NCBI RefSeq assembly: GCF_019733395.1
Contig: NZ_JAIHOO010000001.1
Coordinates: 930,001-994,000, forward strand
Source of the DNA: Lysobacter sp. BMK333-48F3
GTDB taxonomy: Bacteria; Pseudomonadota; Gammaproteobacteria; Xanthomonadales; Xanthomonadaceae
DNA length: 64,000 nucleotides
Reading direction: 5' to 3'
The notes beneath the pieces were generated by a model, which was given only the letters and a program-made list of their open reading frames with translations, was not told the origin of the DNA and ran no database searches. Shown one piece after another: positions 59,223-64,000 of this stretch (position 1 is its first letter; each line of letters begins with the position of its first letter). The position numbers and the translations under genes are program-made.

Positions 59223-59612
59223 GGCGACGGCGACGCAAGCCGTCTCGCTACGTCTCGTTGTCCGATGCGGGTTCGTCGCGACTGCGCAGGCAAGAGCAAA
59301 TCCCCCCTACCCCCCTTTTCCAAAGGGGGGAACTGCGGTTGCGAGGCGAGCGCGAAACACCGCCGAACGCAGGCTGTTTGCTCAGTTCTCCCAGCAAATT
59401 CTCGACCACCCCGCCTTCGCCCTTCCCCCCTTTGAAAAGGGTGAGAGCGTGCGCTTGCGAACCGCAGGTTCGCGCACGATCGAACGCCAGCAGGCTATGC
59501 CTGCTGGCCGGACGGGCAGGGGGATTTGCTGTTGCTGTTGCTGTTGCTGTTGCTACCACCACCGCAATAAACCATCGCCCGCCAAACCGCGCAGCCGCAC
59601 TCCGCGATACGC
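59223..59612. repeat. 390-bp gap with a C-rich repeat pair, a nested palindromic insert and a TTGCTG microsatellite
   Basis: C-rich copy at 59298-59331, an inverse copy beginning at 59423 that is split by about 70 bp (59442-59511) carrying two hairpins (GCGAACC-GCA-GGTTCGC and GCCAGCAGG-CTATG-CCTGCTGGC), its end GGGCAGGGGGATTT at about 59511-59527, then five TTGCTG units (59525-59554). No gene is seen. Confidence 0.75.
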
Positions 59613-60128
59613 CTACTCCGACGGCGACGAAGGCCGATGATCGAAACTCAGCACCCTCGCCAGCCGCCAGGCGCCGTTCTCCTGCTTCCACAGATGCACG
59701 AACTGGGCCACTTCCGAGCCCGGCTCGCCCTTGCGCGCGAACACATGGCGCCCGATCTGGATCGCGCCGTAACCCTTCATCGGATAGACCTCGAGACTTC
59801 CGGGCACCAGGCTGCGGGTGACGCCGTTGTCGCGAGGGCACGACTTCAAAGTCCGAACGGCCTCGCCGACCTCGGCTCCGGTCCGGTCGTGATAGAACTC
59901 CGCGTCGGCGGTGAAGATCGCCCGGAACCTGTCCGCATCGCAGGCCACGAAGGCGGCGTCGAACAGTTCCGCATCCATCCGAGCAAGCTCATCGAACAGT
60001 TGGCGCGACCGGGTCGTGTCCTGCGCCCAGCCCAGCGAGGCCCATCCGATCAACAGCGCCCCGAGGATTCGAGCGTGCCGGCGGGCGTTACCGGAACCGG
60101 AACATTCCAGCGTGGCGAGTTCGCGCAT
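59613..60128 (-). CDS. Secreted NTF2-like/DUF4440 protein
   Basis: 171 residues from ATG 60128, with an N-terminal hydrophobic segment (ILGALLIGWASLGWA-QD). The rest is a single SnoaL/DUF4440-like cone fold: ARMDAELFDAAFVACDADRFRAIFTADAEFYHD and FVHLWKQENGAWRLARVLSFDH. The family is diverse, and no function can be assigned. It stands alone among repeats on one side and a small lipoprotein gene on the other. The frame is open to 60173, but the signal begins after 60128. Confidence 0.85.
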   Translation of the reverse strand: MRELATLECSGSGNARRHARILGALLIGWASLGWAQDTTRSRQLFDELARMDAELFDAAFVACDADRFRAIFTADAEFYHDRTGAEVGEAVRTLKSCPRDNGVTRSLVPGSLEVYPMKGYGAIQIGRHVFARKGEPGSEVAQFVHLWKQENGAWRLARVLSFDHRPSSPSE

Positions 60129-60212
60129 GGCAGTCCTTGTCGGCGTTTGACGAATGAATTGGCTGAGGCGCACAGCGGCGCCGGCTCGATCGACCTGTTA
60201 TGCGCGGATCGG

Positions 60213-60485
60213 CTAGCGAGCGACTGACCATGCTCCAGACTCGCGCATGAAAATCACCGCCGCTTCTCGTTCCGTGTCGTCGACGTGGCGATATCTAACC
60301 CTGAACGTCTGTGCCGCCACCTCATCCTCGTCCAGGCGCGCCACAACGCCGATACAAGAAGCATTGCAATGCTTCTGAAAGAATTCGGCGGCATCCGCTT
60401 CGGTCCTGGACCGCTGCGAACACCCCTGCATCCCCGAAACGGTCAGCGCCAACAGCAGGGCAAGTACATGGAGTTGCAACTGCAT
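60213..60485 (-). CDS. Small predicted lipoprotein, unknown function
   Basis: 90 residues from ATG 60485. Hydrophobic N-terminus LHVLALLLALTVSGMQGC resembles a lipoprotein signal, though MQGC is an imperfect lipobox. The mature part has two further Cys (KHCNASC) and a beta-rich tail (FRVRYRHVDDTEREAAVIFMRESGAWSVAR), reminiscent of small DUF4878-type domains, but I cannot name a family. The frame is open to 60620, without features. Confidence 0.65.
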   Translation of the reverse strand: MQLQLHVLALLLALTVSGMQGCSQRSRTEADAAEFFQKHCNASCIGVVARLDEDEVAAQTFRVRYRHVDDTEREAAVIFMRESGAWSVAR

Positions 60486-60598
60486 CGGTAAGCGGTCCCA
60501 AACCTGAACTCGGCTGCGCCGGGAATGCGTCCAATTCGATCGAACCGTTCCGCGCCCGCCCGATCTGGTTAGCGCACGGACGACGGCCGGCGTTTTCA

Positions 60599-60910
60599 TC
60601 AATCGTCGCCCCCATCCCACCCGTCCGGCGCGTCACTGGAGCCGCGCGATCCTATTTTCGCGAGCCAGACGGCGTCATCCGCCGCGTCGTACCTGCTCCA
60701 GTTCCGCAACTGGATCGCGGCTAATACGCACAGCAGGCCAGATCCCAGCGCCAGCCAGAAAATCCATCTCGGCACGGAACCTGCGACCGGGTGCGCGACG
60801 ATCGCAAGCACGCTGCCGATCAGGACGAGCGCTCCCACGCCGAAAACGGCCGCCCACCGCTGGCGGTGCGAGGTGGCCTCCTTGCTGGCCTTGGCTGGAC
60901 GAGCATCCAC
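60599..60910 (-). CDS. Hypothetical two-helix membrane protein
   Basis: 103 residues from GTG 60910, which has an excellent AAGGAG site 6 nt upstream and decides the start. Two predicted membrane helices at about 19-40 (WAAVFGVGALVLIGSVLAIVA) and 48-68 (WIFWLALGSGLLCVLAAI), then an acidic tail ending GWDGGDD. No known family recognised. Confidence 0.75.
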   Translation of the reverse strand: MDARPAKASKEATSHRQRWAAVFGVGALVLIGSVLAIVAHPVAGSVPRWIFWLALGSGLLCVLAAIQLRNWSRYDAADDAVWLAKIGSRGSSDAPDGWDGGDD

Positions 60911-61099
60911 TCATCTCTCCTTGCCGCTTGAGATCCATCCATCCCGGCATCGGGACCTTGCGCGGAGTGTAGGGCAGAATTTTGCGCGCTTCCAATCGAA
61001 ATATTCGCCCGCCTAATCAATAGCTTGCGCATCGGGGCGATGAGCAGTCCGAGCCTTGGGCGGCGCTCCTGCCAGCCGCGCATCCCCAACAGCGCGAAC

Positions 61100-62029
61100 T
61101 CAACCTGCCGCCGGCGCCTCCGCCAACGCCAGCAACCCCAAGGCCATCGCCTCGATCTCTTCCCGCATCGCCAGCCGCTCGCGCCAGGCCGCTGGGATCG
61201 CCCCCACGCCGTAATAGGCGCCGGCCAGCTGGCCGCAGATCGCCGCGGTGGTGTCGGCGTCGTCGCCGAGGTTAGCCGCGCGCAGCACCGCCGAGGCGTA
61301 GTCGTCGGTGTGCAGGAAGCACCACAGCGCCGCCTCCAGCGAATGCACGCTGTAGCCGGTGCCGGCGATCTCGTCTTCGCGCTTGCCGGCGTAGTCGCGC
61401 GCGTGCAGCGCAGCGATCGACGGACTCTGCGGCGCGGCCATCGCCGGGGTCAGCACCGCCTCCTTGCCGGCGCCGAGCAGGGCCGCGCGCAACTGCATAG
61501 CGAACAGGCGCGAGGCGTCCAGCGCCTCGGCCGCGCCGTGGGTGGTGCGGGTCGATTCGGCGGCGTAATGCAGGCAGGCCTGGGCGTCGGCGCGATAGGC
61601 CATCGGTACCGGCGCCAGCCGCATCAGCGCGCCGTTGCCGGCCGCGCGCGACCCCGGGTCGCCGGCGTAGGGATCGCCTTCGCGCAGATAGCGGTCCAGC
61701 GCCGCGCCGACGGTCATGCCGATATCGAAGCAGTCGCCGGTGCTGCTGAGGTAGCCGTGCGCGCGCCAGTTGCAATAGCGGTTCATCTGGTCGCGCGCAT
61801 CGAAGCCGCGGCAGTGGATCAGGCTGGCGCCCAGGCACAACGCCATCGAGGTGTCGTCGGTCCACTGCCCGGCCTGGAGCCGGAACGGACCGCCGCCGAT
61901 CATGTCGCGCAGCGGCGCGAAGCTGCCGCGCGGGCTGAACTCGACCGTGGTGCCGACCGCGTCGCCGCAGGCCAGGCCGAGCAGGCAGCCCAGGTAGCGT
62001 TCGCGCATATCCGCACGCTGCGCGCTCAT
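61100..62029 (-). CDS. ADP-ribosylglycohydrolase family protein (DraG-like)
   Basis: 309 residues. The Mg-binding family motifs are LACGDAVGTTVEF, GQWTDDTSMAL and NLGDDADTTAAICGQLAGAYYG; GDDAD stands where GGDTD is usual. These enzymes remove ADP-ribose from proteins, nucleic acids or O-acetyl-ADP-ribose. The start overlaps the cupin gene by 4 bp, so they are co-translated. No ADP-ribosyltransferase is nearby, so the substrate is open. Confidence 0.92.
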   Translation of the reverse strand: MSAQRADMRERYLGCLLGLACGDAVGTTVEFSPRGSFAPLRDMIGGGPFRLQAGQWTDDTSMALCLGASLIHCRGFDARDQMNRYCNWRAHGYLSSTGDCFDIGMTVGAALDRYLREGDPYAGDPGSRAAGNGALMRLAPVPMAYRADAQACLHYAAESTRTTHGAAEALDASRLFAMQLRAALLGAGKEAVLTPAMAAPQSPSIAALHARDYAGKREDEIAGTGYSVHSLEAALWCFLHTDDYASAVLRAANLGDDADTTAAICGQLAGAYYGVGAIPAAWRERLAMREEIEAMALGLLALAEAPAAG

Positions 62030-62406
62030 GCGGCCTCCGGATCGAGGTCCTGGTAGCACTCGGGCGCGAAACGCGGGGTGCAGATCGCCGCGAACAGCAG
62101 ATCCTCGTCGCCGATGTTGGCGATGCGCTGCGCCACGCCGGGCGGAATCACCACCACGTCGCCGGCGCCGACCTCGACCGGCGCCAGATCGCCGATCTCG
62201 GCGCGGCCGCGGCCGGCCAGGATCAGGTAGCGCTCGGTGGTGCCGAGCAGGCGGTGCAAGCGGGTGGTCGTGCCCGGCTCGACCCGGGCGCGCGCGATCG
62301 ATGCCTGCGCGTCGTCGGGATGGTTCCACCACTCCAGGATGTGGCAGCGCTCCTGGAAGTAATACTCGGCGTGTTCGTCCTGGCGGACGATGCGGGCGTC
62401 GGTCAT
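62026..62406 (-). CDS. Small cupin-domain protein
   Basis: 126 residues with a single cupin barrel: EPGTTTRLHRLLGTTERYLILAGRGRAEIGD and VGAGDVVVIPPGVAQRIANIGDEDLLFAAI. The His of the usual first metal motif appears as LHRL, the Glu as TTERYLIL; the second motif lacks the His (VAQRI), so a metal site may be incomplete. It is coupled to the ADP-ribosylglycohydrolase gene by a 4-bp overlap. Function unknown; sugar- or nucleotide-binding is possible. Confidence 0.85.
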   Translation of the reverse strand: MTDARIVRQDEHAEYYFQERCHILEWWNHPDDAQASIARARVEPGTTTRLHRLLGTTERYLILAGRGRAEIGDLAPVEVGAGDVVVIPPGVAQRIANIGDEDLLFAAICTPRFAPECYQDLDPEAA

Positions 62407-62456
62407 CGCGGGGCTTCGGCGCGGGCGGGCCGACAGCTTAGCCCGCGCCGCGCGAC

Positions 62457-62663
62457 TCAGGCGCCGACGCCGTGCGGCTGGACCACGCCGGTGGCGATGC
62501 CGACCACGACCAGGGCGATCAGCGCGATCGAGAAACCGATCCGCCGGGTCAGCGCATTGACCGTGCGCTTGCTGCTGCCCTTGTCGACCAGCATGTAGTA
62601 CAGGCCGGCGCCGAGGTTGTAGAGGATCACCGCCATGAACGCGGCGACGAACAGGGTTTTCAT
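62457..62663 (-). CDS. DUF2909-like twin-transmembrane protein
   Basis: 68 residues, two predicted membrane helices (FVAAFMAVILYNLGAGLYYML and IGFSIALIALVVVGIATGVV) with KGSSKRTVNALTRRIG between. This pattern fits the small DUF2909/twin-transmembrane family found next to cytochrome oxidase genes. Here it overlaps by 4 bp with a further small membrane protein rather than with oxidase genes. Confidence 0.85.
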   Translation of the reverse strand: MKTLFVAAFMAVILYNLGAGLYYMLVDKGSSKRTVNALTRRIGFSIALIALVVVGIATGVVQPHGVGA

Positions 62664-63022
62664 GGTTCGACCTTGCCCGCGAGCGGGCGCGAGGAGAAAG
62701 GGACGGCCGCCGCCGCGCGACGGCGCAGCCAGCGCCAGCGCAGGACCAGCGCTGCGGTCATGACCGCGAGGAACAGGCCGTAGGCGACGGAGGTCGCCAG
62801 CACCTGCTTCCAGATCGCGCCGGCGTGCGGATCGGCGTTGTAGAAACCCCAGTGCATGCCCCAGCCGGTGGCCAGCGTGGCCAGGACCAGGCTGGCGCTG
62901 TCGAAGACGGTGCGCGCGCGCCCGCGCGGCTGGCGCGGGTAGGCCCAGAACAGCCAGGCCAGGATCGAGAACCAGGGAATGAACAGGATCAACGCCAGGT
63001 TGAGTTCGACTTGCGGGTTCAT
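62660..63022 (-). CDS. Hypothetical membrane protein
   Basis: 120 residues from ATG 63022. Three predicted membrane helices: LALILFIPWFSILAWLFWAYP, VFDSASLVLATLATGWGMHWGFY and WKQVLATSVAYGLFLAVMTAAL, with a basic C-terminus. No family recognised with confidence. It is followed directly by the twin-transmembrane gene (ATGA overlap). A much longer open frame upstream is antisense to the MocR-type gene and is not coding. Confidence 0.8.
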   Translation of the reverse strand: MNPQVELNLALILFIPWFSILAWLFWAYPRQPRGRARTVFDSASLVLATLATGWGMHWGFYNADPHAGAIWKQVLATSVAYGLFLAVMTAALVLRWRWLRRRAAAAVPFSSRPLAGKVEP

Positions 63023-63141
63023 GGCGGAAGGACGATTCGCACAGCTTTTGCTGCGGGAGCCACTATCCGCCAGCCAGATCAGATGGCGTAGACTCAGTTT
63101 CCGAGCAAAAAACCGGATCAGTCTCTTAGGAAGGCGAGAAT

Positions 63142-63250
63142 CGGGAATGGGGAATCGGGAATCGGAGTGGCCAAAGCCGAAGCGGCTTGGCTCTCCCCGA
63201 CCTTCGAGTCCCGGCTTTTCCGATTCCCCATTCCCGATTCCCCATTCCCG
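63142..63250. repeat. 21-bp inverted repeat of GGGAATGGGGAATCGGGAAT type with nested hairpin
   Basis: GGAATGGGGAATCGGGAAT-rich arm at 63142-63162 is the reverse complement of 63230-63250 (CCCGATTCCCCATTCCCG). Between them GCCAAAGCCG-AAG-CGGCTTGGC forms a second hairpin. It ends 9 bp before the MocR-type gene start. Confidence 0.8.
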
Positions 63251-63259
63251 GCCGCCAAC

Positions 63260-64000
63260 ATGAAGCGCTACCAAGCCCTGGCCGACGACCTCGCCCGCTC
63301 GATCCGGCAAGGGCTGTTGCGGCCGGGGCAGCGGCTGCCGTCGGTGCGCCAGACCAGCGCGGCGCGCGGGTTCAGTCCGGCGACGGTGTTCCAGGCGTAT
63401 TACCTGCTCGAAGCCCAGGGGTTGGTGCAGTCGCGGCCGCGTTCGGGCTATTACGTGCGCGCGGCGGCGCGGCCGCTGCCGCCGGAACCGGACGCGGCCT
63501 CGGCGCCGGACGGCGAGTCGCGGCCGGTCGATGTCAGCGCGCTGGTGTTCGAGGTGCTGGAATCGGCGATGGCGCGCGAGGTCGTGCCGCTGGGCTCGGC
63601 CTTCCTGAGCCCGGCGCTGTTTCCGCTGGCCCGGCTCGGCCGGGCGATGGCGCACGAGGCGGTGCACCTGGACCCGCGCAGCACCGTCGACGACCTGACC
63701 CCCGGCAAGCACGAACTGCGCCGGCACATCGCCCTGCGCTACCAGGTCGAAGGCATCGGCCTGGGCGCGGGCGACCTGGTGATCTGCAACGGCGCGATCG
63801 AGGCGCTGAACCTGTGTATCGCCGCGACCACCCGCCCCGGCGACGCGGTGCTGGTCGAATCGCCCTGCTTCTATGTCGCCCTGCAAACGCTGGAACGGCA
63901 CGGCCTGCGCGCGGTGGAAGTGCCGACCCATCCGCGCGAGGGCATCGACCTGGGCGCGCTGGACGCGGCGATCCGCCGCCACGCGCCGAAGGCCTGCTGG
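63260..64000 (+). CDS. MocR-type GntR regulator/aminotransferase, C-terminus cut by window edge
   Basis: 247 codons from ATG 63260, open to the right edge. The winged-helix GntR domain is KRYQALADDLARSI, LLRPGQRLPSVR and FSPATVFQAYYLLEAQGLVQSRPRSGYYV (about 1-75). It is joined to a fold-I aminotransferase domain with LTPGKHELRRHIALRY, CNGAIEALNLCI and VLVESPCFYVALQTLE. The PLP lysine lies beyond the window. MocR regulators bind DNA as head-to-tail dimers and sense PLP or amino-compound derivatives. The 21-bp inverted repeat directly upstream may affect its expression. Confidence 0.93.
   Translation, partial: MKRYQALADDLARSIRQGLLRPGQRLPSVRQTSAARGFSPATVFQAYYLLEAQGLVQSRPRSGYYVRAAARPLPPEPDAASAPDGESRPVDVSALVFEVLESAMAREVVPLGSAFLSPALFPLARLGRAMAHEAVHLDPRSTVDDLTPGKHELRRHIALRYQVEGIGLGAGDLVICNGAIEALNLCIAATTRPGDAVLVESPCFYVALQTLERHGLRAVEVPTHPREGIDLGALDAAIRRHAPKACW

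Noticed and set aside
1..64000. tRNA, rRNA, prophage, integrase or plasmid origin
   Set aside because: None could be recognised on either strand.

Overview
The window is about 70% GC with very strong G/C bias at third codon positions. Its gene content points to Xanthomonadaceae, most likely Lysobacter: large autotransporters, an Oar-like TonB-dependent receptor, a secreted family-16 glucanase, ohrR/ohr, and many dispersed palindromic repeats of the kind seen in that family. This is inferred from content; no marker gene (rRNA, tRNA) is present. I see no phage, integrase, transposase or CRISPR array.

Left part, 1-20.9 kb. A subtilisin-type autotransporter, cut by the left edge, is followed by a NarL/DesK-type two-component pair and a divergent DUF418 membrane protein. 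At 7.1-12.1 kb lies a compact RiPP cluster: HlyD-like adaptor, C39 peptidase-ABC exporter, a 58-residue double-glycine precursor and an ATP-grasp ligase. I read it as a graspetide (ester/amide-crosslinked peptide) cluster. A strong intrinsic terminator separates the precursor from the ligase, which fits making much peptide and little enzyme. It is followed by a DUF3224 gene, a 1983-residue repeat-rich autotransporter with a small gene overlapping its stop, and the ohrR-ohr peroxide module with two matching operators.

Middle, 21-36.7 kb. A set of periplasmic and cytoplasmic enzymes for murein peptides sits around a TonB-dependent receptor: VanX-type D-Ala-D-Ala dipeptidase, two penicillin-binding-like serine hydrolases, a transglutaminase-like protein, an NlpC/P60 endopeptidase, an L-Ala-D/L-Glu-type dipeptide epimerase, an RpiR/MurR-type regulator and an L,D-transpeptidase-like lipoprotein. 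I infer a peptidoglycan-peptide scavenging island. A DUF885 metallopeptidase follows. The minus-strand operon at 36.7-44.1 kb is a complete trans-4-hydroxy-L-proline catabolic pathway (epimerase, three-subunit D-hydroxyproline dehydrogenase, deaminase, alpha-ketoglutarate semialdehyde dehydrogenase) ending in an M24 aminopeptidase, with a divergent PAS-AraC regulator.

Right part, 44.9-64 kb. Two RidA genes, a GH16 glucanase with beta/gamma-crystallin and CBM6 modules, a GH109-type oxidoreductase-fold glycosidase, and a tightly overlapping plus-strand operon: unknown TIM-barrel-like protein, SDR, D-threonine aldolase-like deaminase, RpiR regulator, D-aminoacylase, DgoK, DgoA, GH35 beta-galactosidase. 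Two TGTAAT/ATTACA palindromes, upstream of each RidA gene, suggest one RpiR regulon. The end holds small hypothetical genes, an ADP-ribosylglycohydrolase-cupin pair, two small membrane proteins and a MocR-type regulator cut by the right edge. Long intergenic gaps are filled by at least three repeat families.
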